Below are positions 27,630 through 36,041 of a stretch of 64,000 nucleotides of DNA, piece by piece; the stretch's first letter is position 1; every line of letters begins with the position of its first letter. The DNA is from Chitinophaga alhagiae. GTDB taxonomy: Bacteria > Bacteroidota > Bacteroidia > Chitinophagales > Chitinophagaceae. The position numbers were made by a program, and so were the translations under genes. Location: assembly GCF_003568665.1 (NCBI RefSeq), contig NZ_QXMH01000001.1, positions 992,001-1,056,000 on the forward strand, given 5' to 3'. The notes beneath the pieces are model-generated. The model had not been told where the DNA came from. It did not search any database and was given only the letters and a program-made list of their open reading frames with translations.

Positions 27630-27637
27630 TACCTTTG
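27630..27637 (+). promoter_or_regulatory. -7 box (TACCTTTG) of ubiE
   Basis: TACCTTTG fits the consensus exactly and leaves only 7 nt to the ATG at 27645, so the messenger should have little or no leader. Confidence 0.65.
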
Positions 27638-27644
27638 CGGCACT

Positions 27645-28388
27645 ATGGCCAGTAAAGATGTACAGAAGGTGGTCCCGTTTGAAGGGTCAAAATTAAGCAA
27701 GAAGGAGCAGATAGCCCACATGTTTGATGACATTGCAGGCCGGTACGATTTCCTGAACCGCTTTATGAGCCTTGGCATTGATGTTACCTGGCGCAAAAAA
27801 GCCCTGCGCATGCTGCGGTCCCTGCAACCCAAACAGATGCTGGATGTGGCCACAGGCACGGCAGATGTGGCCATTATGGCCCAGCGCATGCTGCAGCCTG
27901 ACCATATTACCGGCATAGATATTTCCGAAGGCATGCTGGAGCTGGGCCGCATCAAAGTGACCAAAGCCGGTCTCGACGGCAAGATCACCCTGCAGCAGGG
28001 AGATAGCGAAACAATAAATTTTCCCGATGCAACGTTTGATGCCATAACGGCGGCTTTTGGCGTGCGGAACTTTGAAAACCTGGAAAAAGGGCTGTCTGAA
28101 ATGTGCAGGGTGCTCAAACCCGGCGGGAAGGCGGTGATACTGGAGTTTTCCAACCCCACCAAGACGCCGGTGAAGCAATTATATAATTTTTATTTTCGTT
28201 ATATTACTCCCTGGATCGGGAAATGGATCGCACGTAATAAAGCAGCCTACACCTACCTGCCAAGTTCCGTAAAGGCGTTCCCCCAGGGCCAGGCAATGTG
28301 CGATATTTTACACAAAGTTGGGTTTCAGGCTGTTACATGCAAAACGCTAACCTTCGGCATATGTTCCATTTATTGCGCTACCCGCTAG
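27645..28388 (+). CDS. ubiE: Demethylmenaquinone methyltransferase
   Basis: This SAM-dependent enzyme makes menaquinone from demethylmenaquinone. The 247-residue protein has HMFDDIAGRYDFLNRFMSLGID, the SAM motif MLDVATGTADVAI, GIDISEGMLELG, the FGVRNFENLEKGL block and VLEFSNP. The ATG at 27645 is chosen from family alignment and the promoter box. The last 28 nt overlap the start of the porT-like gene, which is typical of a conserved pair in this phylum. Confidence 0.96.
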   Translation: MASKDVQKVVPFEGSKLSKKEQIAHMFDDIAGRYDFLNRFMSLGIDVTWRKKALRMLRSLQPKQMLDVATGTADVAIMAQRMLQPDHITGIDISEGMLELGRIKVTKAGLDGKITLQQGDSETINFPDATFDAITAAFGVRNFENLEKGLSEMCRVLKPGGKAVILEFSNPTKTPVKQLYNFYFRYITPWIGKWIARNKAAYTYLPSSVKAFPQGQAMCDILHKVGFQAVTCKTLTFGICSIYCATR

Positions 28389-29059
28389 CGGGCGCATTGT
28401 TGCTCCTGCTCGGTGCGCTGCCTGCCAGGGCGCAGATCAATATGGAGGAACATGACCGCAAGCCTTACTATTTCGGCATCACCCTGGCCGCCAACCAGTC
28501 TTACCTCCGGTTGACCCATTCCGATATTTTCCTTCACCAGGATTCCATTATGGTAGCCGAGCCGCTGAAGACCGTGGGCTTTAACCTGGGCTTGCTGGCC
28601 AACCTGCGCCTCAGCAACCGTTTCGACCTCCGGGTAAACCCTCAGCTGCTGTTTGCCAACAAAAACCTCTTTTTCAAGGAAAACTACCCCAAAAGGGATA
28701 CGGAAAAGAAAGTGGAATCCATTGTAGTGAGCTTTCCCCTGCAGATCAAATTCAAGTCAGACCGCATCAACAACATGCGCGTATACACCATAGCGGGCAT
28801 GAAGGTAGACCATGACCTGGCCTCCAACAAAAGCTCCCGCAAGGCGGAAGACCTGGTAAAGATCAACAAGACCACCTACGGGTACGAACTGGGGGCGGGA
28901 TTCGAATTTTATTTCCAATCCTTTATTTTTACCCCCGAGTTCAAGATCAGCAGCGGCCTCAACAATGTACACGTGAAAGACCCCAACCTCCGCTACTCCA
29001 ATGTGATAGACCAGTTGCAATCCCGCATGATCGTCTTTTCCATCCATCTGCAAGGGTAA
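28361..29059 (+). CDS. porT: PorT-family outer-membrane protein (type IX secretion)
   Basis: PorT is a beta-barrel protein of the type IX secretion and gliding machinery. The 232-residue protein has a signal peptide (LAGALLLLLGALPARAQ) and a body of alternating beta strands (YYFGITLAANQSYLRL, GLLANLRLSNRFDLRVNPQLLF, YGYELGAGFEFYFQSFIFTPEFKIS). The ATG at 28361 is preferred because it gives the clean signal peptide. One at 28337 is possible. Position directly after ubiE matches other Bacteroidota. The T9SS cargo DUF1501 protein at 43.6 kb would use this system. Confidence 0.87.
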   Translation: MFHLLRYPLAGALLLLLGALPARAQINMEEHDRKPYYFGITLAANQSYLRLTHSDIFLHQDSIMVAEPLKTVGFNLGLLANLRLSNRFDLRVNPQLLFANKNLFFKENYPKRDTEKKVESIVVSFPLQIKFKSDRINNMRVYTIAGMKVDHDLASNKSSRKAEDLVKINKTTYGYELGAGFEFYFQSFIFTPEFKISSGLNNVHVKDPNLRYSNVIDQLQSRMIVFSIHLQG

Positions 29060-29065
29060 AGTTCT

Positions 29066-29073
29066 TACCTTTG
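29066..29073 (+). promoter_or_regulatory. -7 box (TACCTTTG) of pyrC
   Basis: TACCTTTG leaves only 4 nt before the ATG at 29078, pointing to a leaderless or nearly leaderless message. Confidence 0.65.
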
Positions 29074-29077
29074 CGCC

Positions 29078-30415
29078 ATGCAAAATATCATCCTCCGCAA
29101 TATAGCCGTAGTGAATGAAGGCCGCACCAGGGTGCAGGACGTGCTCATCCGCAACGGCCGCATCGAAAAGATAGCGCCGCAGATCAATGCCGAAGGCCGG
29201 GAAATAAACGGGGAAGGGAAACACCTGCTCCCCGGTGTGATAGATGACCAGGTACATTTCCGGGAACCGGGCCTTACCCACAAAGCCACCATAGCCACAG
29301 AAGCCCGCGCCGCCGTGGCAGGAGGTACCACCAGCTTCATGGAAATGCCCAACACCAAACCGGAAGCCGTTACCCAGGAAAGGCTGGAAGAAAAATACAG
29401 CATTGCAGCCGCCGGCTCCCTCGCCAACTATTCGTTCTTCATGGGCGTATCTAATGATAACGCGGAAGAAGTGCTGAAAACCAATGCCAAAAAAGACCGC
29501 GTATGCGGGGTAAAAATATTCATGGGATCTTCTACCGGCAACATGCTGGTAGACAACTATCTCACCCTCGAAAAAATATTCTCCGGAACGGAATTGCTTA
29601 TTGCCACGCACTGCGAAGATGAGAAGATCATCCGCGCCAACATGGAACAGTTCAAACAGGAAAAAGGCGATGCCCTCACCGCGGCAGACCATCCCCTCAT
29701 CCGCAATGAGGAAGCCTGCTTTGAATCTTCGCTGGTGGCCATCCAGTTTGCCAAAAAACACAATTCCCGCCTGCACATCCTCCACATTTCCACGGAAAAG
29801 GAACTGCAGCTGTTCGGCAACCTGCTGCCCCTGGAGGAAAAAAGGATCACGGCGGAAGTATGCGTACACCACCTCTGGTTTACCGCAGATGACTATACGA
29901 AATACGGCAACCTCATCAAATGCAACCCGGCCATTAAAGCGCCCCATCACCGGGAAGCGCTCTGGAAGGGCCTGCTGGATGACCGGCTGGACATTATTGC
30001 CACAGACCACGCCCCTCATACCTGGGACGAGAAACAACAAGCCTACTTGCAGGCGCCCTCCGGCGTACCGCTGGTACAGCATAGCCTGCTAATGATGCTG
30101 GAACAGGTGAAGGCCGGCCGCTTCTCCATCGAAAAAATGGTGCAGAAAATGAGCCACGCCCCGGCGGATTGCTTCCGCGTGAAAGAAAGAGGCTACCTGC
30201 GCGAAGGGTACTTTGCAGATGCCGTGATCGTAGACCTGGCCGCCTCCAGCACAGTTAACAAGAACAATATCTACTACAAATGCGGCTGGAGCCCCTTTGA
30301 AGGCCACACCTTCCCCGCGGCGGTTACCCATACCTTCGTAAACGGCCACCTGGCCTACGAAAACGGGCAATTCAATGAAAACCAATTAGGGCAGCGCCTC
30401 CTGTTCAACGCATAA
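29078..30415 (+). CDS. pyrC: Dihydroorotase
   Basis: This zinc amidohydrolase closes the ring of carbamoyl aspartate in pyrimidine synthesis. The 445-residue protein shows DDQVHFREPGLTHK (57-69), the carboxylated Lys in GVKIFMGSSTGN, HCEDEK, LHILHIST and ATDHAPH. The first metal site reads QVH (Gln58) where most class I enzymes have HVH. I believe this is normal in Bacteroidota, so activity is expected. pyrD lies elsewhere in this window (53.6 kb). Confidence 0.95.
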   Translation: MQNIILRNIAVVNEGRTRVQDVLIRNGRIEKIAPQINAEGREINGEGKHLLPGVIDDQVHFREPGLTHKATIATEARAAVAGGTTSFMEMPNTKPEAVTQERLEEKYSIAAAGSLANYSFFMGVSNDNAEEVLKTNAKKDRVCGVKIFMGSSTGNMLVDNYLTLEKIFSGTELLIATHCEDEKIIRANMEQFKQEKGDALTAADHPLIRNEEACFESSLVAIQFAKKHNSRLHILHISTEKELQLFGNLLPLEEKRITAEVCVHHLWFTADDYTKYGNLIKCNPAIKAPHHREALWKGLLDDRLDIIATDHAPHTWDEKQQAYLQAPSGVPLVQHSLLMMLEQVKAGRFSIEKMVQKMSHAPADCFRVKERGYLREGYFADAVIVDLAASSTVNKNNIYYKCGWSPFEGHTFPAAVTHTFVNGHLAYENGQFNENQLGQRLLFNA

Positions 30416-30459
30416 ATTTTTATACGGCAGGGAAAAATTACCCTGCCGTATAAAAATTT
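30414..30459. terminator. 19-bp perfect inverted repeat after pyrC
   Basis: The arms 30414-30432 and 30441-30459 are perfect complements around the loop AAAAATTA. The inner part is TACGGCAGGG/CCCTGCCGTA and the outer part is A/T only. The T stretch lies within the stem and not after it, so it is an atypical terminator. It includes the last base of the stop codon region. Confidence 0.7.
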
Positions 30460-30531
30460 GTATGGAAATTTTACTATCCTGCATCTACCTCCGTAATACG
30501 ATTCACCGTAAATTCATATAAATTTCTGCGA

Positions 30532-31866
30532 ATGGAGCTGGATAAAACAACCTATCTCGACCTTTCTATCTTCAACCGTGAAGACGAATATTCCCTGTTC
30601 CATAAACTGGATTTCACCACCACCTCCGGCGGCCGCGAGTACCTGCGCACGCTCTTCAGCAACCCGTTGAAAGACATTGCCGCCATCCACAACCGCCAGC
30701 AAATGCTGCAATACCTGCTTGACCATGAGGCCGCCTGGCCCCCCATGATCTCCAACGGTACTATTGTGGTGGTGGAAAACTACCTGAACGCGGAAATAGA
30801 GCCCATCTCCACTTCAGAAGGCCCGGGCCTTTACCTGAACGCGGTGATCACCAAAACCATTTATGCGCCGGATTTCGGGTTCATCAAATTCTCCTTTGAC
30901 CAGATCATCAACCTCATCAACGGCTTCACCCACCTCACCCAAACCGTGAACGTTGAGGAAGCGCCCTCCATCCTTCGTTCCATACTGGAAAGGGCCAGGG
31001 TGCTGATACAGCACAAAGAGTTCCAGGATGTGGTAGCACTGAAGGCTACGGGCCGCTTTAATTTTGTACAGATACTCCGGTACGATAAACTCATCCGCAA
31101 CCGTCACAAAAAGGCGCTGTGGGAGCTTACGGAACTTTATACCCGGCTGGACGCCTACCACAGCATGGCCATGGCCATGCGCCATTTTTCGCTCAACTTT
31201 CCTGTTTTCTCCGAAGAGAACAAACCTCACATCGCCATCAAACAACTATACCACCTCATACTGCCGCAGCCAGTGGCGTACGATGTGGCCATGGACCCGC
31301 ACCGCCACTTCATTTTCCTGACAGGCGCCAACATGGCCGGTAAAACCACGTTCATCAAGGCCGTAGGCATCTCCGTATTCCTGGCCCACCTGGGCCTGGG
31401 CGTACCCGCCAGGGAAATGCAGCTCAGTTTCTTCCACGGCATTCTCAGCAATATTGACGTGAAAGACAATATTTTCAAGGGTGAAAGTTATTTCTACAAC
31501 GAAGTGCAGCGCATCAAAAACACCATCATCAAGATCAGCGACCGTAAGAACTGGCTGATACTGATAGATGAAATGTTCAAGGGCACCAACGTGGAAGACG
31601 CCAAGAACTGCTCCCTGGCCGTTATCCGCGGCCTGCTGCATAATCACCAGTGCCTCTACATCCTCTCCACCCACCTGTACGAAATTGCGGAAGAGCTGCA
31701 GCAGGAAGACCAGATCATTTTCAAATACTTCCAGTCTGAAGTGATAGATGATAATCTCCGTTTTACGTATGAACTGAAGGAAGGCATTGCGAAAGAAAAG
31801 CTGGGTTACCTGATCTTGAAAAAAGAAAAAGTGATTGAGCTGCTGGAGAATATGAAAGGAAATTGA
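30532..31866 (+). CDS. MutS-family ATPase without mismatch-recognition domain
   Basis: The 444-residue protein has a helical MutS core/lever-like part (about 1-230) and a MutS domain V ATPase with Walker A TGANMAGKTT (about 263-272), the composite-site loop and Walker B LILIDEMFKGTN, then STHLYEIAEEL. It lacks the N-terminal mismatch-binding and connector domains of MutS, and the Smr nuclease of MutS2. It is therefore one of the small MutS-like proteins of unknown function seen in Bacteroidota. DNA binding is inferred only from the family. Confidence 0.88.
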   Translation: MELDKTTYLDLSIFNREDEYSLFHKLDFTTTSGGREYLRTLFSNPLKDIAAIHNRQQMLQYLLDHEAAWPPMISNGTIVVVENYLNAEIEPISTSEGPGLYLNAVITKTIYAPDFGFIKFSFDQIINLINGFTHLTQTVNVEEAPSILRSILERARVLIQHKEFQDVVALKATGRFNFVQILRYDKLIRNRHKKALWELTELYTRLDAYHSMAMAMRHFSLNFPVFSEENKPHIAIKQLYHLILPQPVAYDVAMDPHRHFIFLTGANMAGKTTFIKAVGISVFLAHLGLGVPAREMQLSFFHGILSNIDVKDNIFKGESYFYNEVQRIKNTIIKISDRKNWLILIDEMFKGTNVEDAKNCSLAVIRGLLHNHQCLYILSTHLYEIAEELQQEDQIIFKYFQSEVIDDNLRFTYELKEGIAKEKLGYLILKKEKVIELLENMKGN

Positions 31867-31974
31867 CGGCCCGGATAAGGGGCACAAACAGCATTGCGGC
31901 GTATCTTGCCCAAAAGACCGTTAACGGATAAAAGGAAGTTTACTTATCTTCGAAATAACCATTGTTTGTTAAAC

Positions 31975-33621
31975 ATGCTCACTAAAGTATTCGGAAGCGC
32001 CGTGCATGGCGTGGAAGCTATCACCATCACTATTGAGGTCAATGTAGGCCAGGGCACCAAATTCTTCCTGGTGGGCCTGCCGGACAATGCGGTAAAAGAA
32101 AGCGCCTACCGCATAGAGACCGTTATCAAAAACACCGGCTTCAAAATGCCCCGGCTGCGAACAGTGGTCAACATGGCCCCGGCAGACATCCGCAAGGCAG
32201 GCGCGGCTTACGACCTGCCCATTACCATGGGCATCCTCGCCGCTTCAAAGCAGGTGGTATACACCCGCCCTCCGGAGGCGTACATCATGATGGGCGAACT
32301 GTCCCTGGACGGTTCCCTCCGCCCCGTGAGGGGCGCGCTTTCCATGGCATTGCAGGCAAAGAAGGAAGGGTTCAGGGGCATTATACTGCCATATCAGAAC
32401 GTGCAGGAGGCGGCCATGGTAGAGGGTCTGGAGGTGTTTGGCGCGAGGCATTGCAGCGAGGTGACAGATTTTCTGCAGGGCAAGGATACGCTTCAGCCGC
32501 AGCCGGCAGGCGAGAGATCTGATGCGGATCTTTCAGAGATAGAAGGACAGCAAATCCCATCCGCAGTGTACGCACAGGCAAGGGCAGGAGAAAGTTCAGG
32601 GATGCGTCCATATGGACTAGCCAGCGCAGCGTTTGACATGGATTTTAATGAAGTAAAAGGCCAGCATTTTATTAAAAGGGCCATGGAGATAGCTGCCGCC
32701 GGAGGGCACAACCTTATATTGATAGGGCCGCCCGGTGCGGGCAAAACAATGCTGGCCAAACGCCTTCCTACTATATTGCCGCCTCTGACGCTCGAAGAAG
32801 CGCTGGAAAGTACAAAAATACATTCAGTGGCCGGAAAACTGCCCGGAGGCGCCGGCATCATTACAAGCCCGCCCTTTCGTTCTCCTCATCATACTATCAG
32901 TGATATTGCACTGGCTGGCGGCGGCAGTATGCCGGTGCCGGGAGAAATTTCATTGGCCCACCACGGCGTATTGCTCCTTGACGAGCTTCCCGAGTTCAAA
33001 CGTTCAGTGCTTGAAGCGCTGAGGCAGCCCATGGAAGAACGGAAGATCACCATTTCAAGGGCCCGGTTCTCTGTTGATTTTCCGGCTGCATTTACACTGA
33101 TCGCTTCCATGAACCCCTGCCCCTGCGGATACTTCAATCACCCGGAAAAAGATTGTTCATGCCCGCCCGGCATTGTTCAAAAATACCTTAACAAAATATC
33201 CGGCCCGCTGCTGGACCGTATCGACCTTCATGTGGAAGTCACCCCTGTACCGCCCGGTGACATAGCCCGTACACCAGCATCTCCGGAAGAACCCAGCCAG
33301 CTCATTCGTGAGCGGGTCATCGCAGCACGCGCTATTCAAATTCAGCGTTTCAGCGAAGATCCGCATCGTGTTCACTGCAATGCGCAAATGAGCAACCGCC
33401 TGCTTCAGCAACACTGCCGCCTCCCCCACGCCGCTCAAACCCTGCTGGAAAACGCCATGAAGCGCCTGCAGCTTTCCGCGCGGGCGTATGACCGCATCCT
33501 GAAAGTGGGCCGCACCATTGCAGACCTGGCCGGCCGCGCGGATATCAACACGGAACACATTGCGGAGGCAATACAGTTCAGAACGCTGGACCGGGGCAAC
33601 TGGGGCCGCTTTCAATGCTGA
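31975..33621 (+). CDS. comM: YifB/ComM-type magnesium-chelatase-like AAA+ ATPase
   Basis: The 548-residue protein has the N-terminal ChlI-like domain (VNVGQGTKFFLVGLPDNAVKES, then YDLPITMGILAASKQV), a linker of about 45 residues (about 180-225), an AAA+ core with P-loop GPPGAGKTM, LLLDELPEFKRSVLEALRQP and IASMNPCPCGYFNHP, and the C-terminal SARAYDRILKVGRTIADLAG block. ComM is a branch-migration helicase that helps integrate DNA during transformation in Vibrio and others. The role here is by homology. The ATG at 31975 is chosen from the family N-terminus and the -7-like box TATCTTCG at 31945-31952. Its last 10 nt overlap the convergent EF-G-like gene. Confidence 0.9.
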   Translation: MLTKVFGSAVHGVEAITITIEVNVGQGTKFFLVGLPDNAVKESAYRIETVIKNTGFKMPRLRTVVNMAPADIRKAGAAYDLPITMGILAASKQVVYTRPPEAYIMMGELSLDGSLRPVRGALSMALQAKKEGFRGIILPYQNVQEAAMVEGLEVFGARHCSEVTDFLQGKDTLQPQPAGERSDADLSEIEGQQIPSAVYAQARAGESSGMRPYGLASAAFDMDFNEVKGQHFIKRAMEIAAAGGHNLILIGPPGAGKTMLAKRLPTILPPLTLEEALESTKIHSVAGKLPGGAGIITSPPFRSPHHTISDIALAGGGSMPVPGEISLAHHGVLLLDELPEFKRSVLEALRQPMEERKITISRARFSVDFPAAFTLIASMNPCPCGYFNHPEKDCSCPPGIVQKYLNKISGPLLDRIDLHVEVTPVPPGDIARTPASPEEPSQLIRERVIAARAIQIQRFSEDPHRVHCNAQMSNRLLQQHCRLPHAAQTLLENAMKRLQLSARAYDRILKVGRTIADLAGRADINTEHIAEAIQFRTLDRGNWGRFQC

Positions 33622-35750
33622 CCGTTCTGCTGCTCCACCTTTTTGTAGTCTTCACTGAGTTTTTTCTGCACATCAGACGGCACGGGCGCATACTCGGCAA
33701 ACACCGCCTTCACTTTGGCCTTGCCCTGGGTTACGTTGCGGAGGGCGGCAAATAGTTTGTCCAGCTCGGCCTGCGGGGTTTTGGCCTTGATCACCTGGCT
33801 GGCCTTGCCGCTGTCCATGCCCGTGATCACGCTGCGGTGGGTTTGCAGCTCGCTCATGATGTCTCCCATCATCACGTCCGGCGCGGTGGCCTCCAGGTCG
33901 TACACCGGCTCCAGCAACTGCGGGGCCGCCTGGTGAAAGGCGTCGCGGAAGGCCATCATCCCGGCTATCTTGAAAGAAATATCGTTGCTGTCTACCGGGT
34001 GCATCTTGCCGTCATACACGCTCACGCGCACATCGCGCACATAGGAGCCGGTAAGCGGGCCTTCCTGCATTTTTTCCATCACGCCTTTGAGAATGGAAGG
34101 CAGAAAACGGGCATCTATGGCGCCGCCCACTATGCAGTTGTTGAACACCAGCTTGCCGCCCCAGTTCAGGGCTATTTCTTCCGTTTCGCGCACGGGAAAT
34201 TCCTTGCTCACGGGCATCCCGTCGTAGTAAGGCTCAATTTTCATGAACACTTCCCCGAACTGGCCCGCGCCGCCGGACTGTTTTTTGTGCCGGTAAGAGG
34301 CCATGGCGGGTTTCTGGATGGTTTCGCGGTAAGGGATGCGGGCGGGCAGGTACTCCACCTGCATGTTGTAAATGTTTTCCAGCCGCCATTTGGTAACCGC
34401 CAGGTGCAACTCTCCCTGCCCGTGCAGGATGACCTGTTTCAGTTCCCGGTTGTATTCTATCTCCAGCGTAGGGTCTTCCATGTGGATCTCGGACAGCACT
34501 TCGCCCAGCTTTTCATCATCTCCTTTATTCTTCGCCACTATAGCCACTCTGACCTTGGGCGGCGGAAAGTGGATGGGGTCTATTTGCGCGGTAAAGTTCT
34601 TTTCATTGAGGGTATGATTGGTAAAGGTGTTTTTGAGTTTGAGCGTGCAGCCAATATCTCCCGAGCGGAGGCGCTCCACCGGCTGCCGGTTCTTTCCGTC
34701 TGCAATGAAGAGCTGGTTGAGGCGTTCGGTGGTGTTGCCTTTTTCGTTGACCAGCTCCTGCCCTGTTTTCAGCTCCCCGCTCATCACCTTGAAAAAGGAA
34801 AGTTTGCCGATGTGCGGTTCCAGCAGGGTCTTGAAAACGAACAGGCAGGTAGGGCCGGCGGGGTCACAGGCCACTTCCTTGCCATCTTCCGTTTGTTCCG
34901 GCGGCATTTCCACGGCGGAGGGCGCTACATTGTCAATAAAGCCCATCAGGCGGCCGCTGCCCATGTTGTTGCGGGCGCTGAGGCAGAAAAGGGGGAACAC
35001 CTGGTGTTTCATCATGCCAATTTTCAATCCCTTCCGCAGTTCGTCCTCATCCAGGCTGCCTTTCTCAAAGAACAGCTCCATAAGGGCGTCATCGTTCTCC
35101 GCCGCTTTCTCTACCAGCTCGTTGTGCAGGGCATCCGCCTGCTCTTTCTCTTCCGCGGGTATAGGCAGCTTTTCCGGCTTGCCGCCACCGGCCGGGAAGC
35201 GGTACATGGTCATTTTCAGCAGGTCTATGATGGCGTTGAAACCGGGGCCCTGGTTCACCGGGTATTGCATCACGGTAACGGCGTTACCGAAAAATTGCCT
35301 GGCCTGCTCCAGCACCTGCTGGTAGTTGGCATTCTCATGGTCCAGGTGGTTGATGGCCAGAATGGTTGGTTTATTGTAGCGGTCTACGTAGTCCCAGATC
35401 AGTTCCGTGCCTACTTCCACCCCGTTGTAAGCGTGCAGCAGCATAACGGCCGTGTCGCAAACGCGGATGGAAGACACCAGCTCCCCCGCAAAGTCTTCCA
35501 GCCCCGGGGTATCTATGATATTGATCTTGTAATCCCGCCATTCCGTATGCAGGGTAGTGGCGTAAACGGAATTGCCTCTTTCGTGCTCTACTTCGTGATA
35601 GTCAGACACCGTGTTCATTTCTTCCACGGCGCCCCGTTTACTGATGATGCCGGCCTCGAACAGCATGTCCTCGGCCAGCGTTGTTTTGCCGCTCTTGGCA
35701 GCGCCAATGAGCACAACGTTTTTCAGGTGTTTTTCATCATACATTTTCAT
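33612..35750 (-). CDS. EF-G paralogue with altered GTPase motifs (EF-G2-like)
   Basis: The 712-residue protein has the five-domain layout of elongation factor G and a P-loop GAAKSGKTT (16-24). Two key GTPase motifs differ from canonical EF-G: DTPGLED (80-86) in place of DTPGHxD, so the catalytic His is Leu84, and NHLD (134-137) in place of NKxD. The switch I stretch reads ERGNSVYATT. Domains II to V are present (TCLFVFKTLLEPHIGKLSFFKVMSG, GGAGQFGEV, GGAIDARFLPSILKG, LEPVYDLEATAP). Bacteroides thetaiotaomicron has an EF-G paralogue that translocates without GTP hydrolysis during starvation. This protein is a good candidate for the same class. It is not the main fusA. Confidence 0.88.
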   Translation of the reverse strand: MKMYDEKHLKNVVLIGAAKSGKTTLAEDMLFEAGIISKRGAVEEMNTVSDYHEVEHERGNSVYATTLHTEWRDYKINIIDTPGLEDFAGELVSSIRVCDTAVMLLHAYNGVEVGTELIWDYVDRYNKPTILAINHLDHENANYQQVLEQARQFFGNAVTVMQYPVNQGPGFNAIIDLLKMTMYRFPAGGGKPEKLPIPAEEKEQADALHNELVEKAAENDDALMELFFEKGSLDEDELRKGLKIGMMKHQVFPLFCLSARNNMGSGRLMGFIDNVAPSAVEMPPEQTEDGKEVACDPAGPTCLFVFKTLLEPHIGKLSFFKVMSGELKTGQELVNEKGNTTERLNQLFIADGKNRQPVERLRSGDIGCTLKLKNTFTNHTLNEKNFTAQIDPIHFPPPKVRVAIVAKNKGDDEKLGEVLSEIHMEDPTLEIEYNRELKQVILHGQGELHLAVTKWRLENIYNMQVEYLPARIPYRETIQKPAMASYRHKKQSGGAGQFGEVFMKIEPYYDGMPVSKEFPVRETEEIALNWGGKLVFNNCIVGGAIDARFLPSILKGVMEKMQEGPLTGSYVRDVRVSVYDGKMHPVDSNDISFKIAGMMAFRDAFHQAAPQLLEPVYDLEATAPDVMMGDIMSELQTHRSVITGMDSGKASQVIKAKTPQAELDKLFAALRNVTQGKAKVKAVFAEYAPVPSDVQKKLSEDYKKVEQQNGQH

Positions 35751-35954
35751 ACGGCAGGCATTTTTAGCGTAGTGAGCAATGCCGGGTTATGGCGTATGAC
35801 CGGTCAGGGGGCGAAGTATCAGTTTTCCAGGCTTATAACGTGCTGCTTATATTTCCCGGCTTGTACTATTAAATTACGCAATTTTTAGGGTAAATACCGT
35901 GATAAGTGCAGCTTAAAATTGATGTTCCAACATCATTACAGGCCCATTTTCCCC

Positions 35955-35962
35955 TACCTTTG
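35955..35962 (+). promoter_or_regulatory. -7 box (TACCTTTG) of the ABC exporter gene
   Basis: An exact consensus box about 80 nt before the ATG at 36042. The region 35751-36041 separates the divergent EF-G-like gene, for which I see no clear promoter box. Confidence 0.6.
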
Positions 35963-36041
35963 CCGCATAACCCGGGGCCGCTGTGTTTCTCCTGCATTGG
36001 AAACTACAATGCCATGCCCCCAAAAGACCACTTATATACGC

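Noticed and set aside
29132..29260. Possible inactive dihydroorotase, because HVH reads QVH
   Set aside because: All other catalytic residues are present and the QVH form appears usual in this phylum, so I do not call it broken.
33837..35888. 683-codon plus-strand frame opposite the EF-G-like gene
   Set aside because: The minus strand encodes a complete EF-G paralogue. The plus frame is rich in His, Phe and Gly in the manner of shadow frames.
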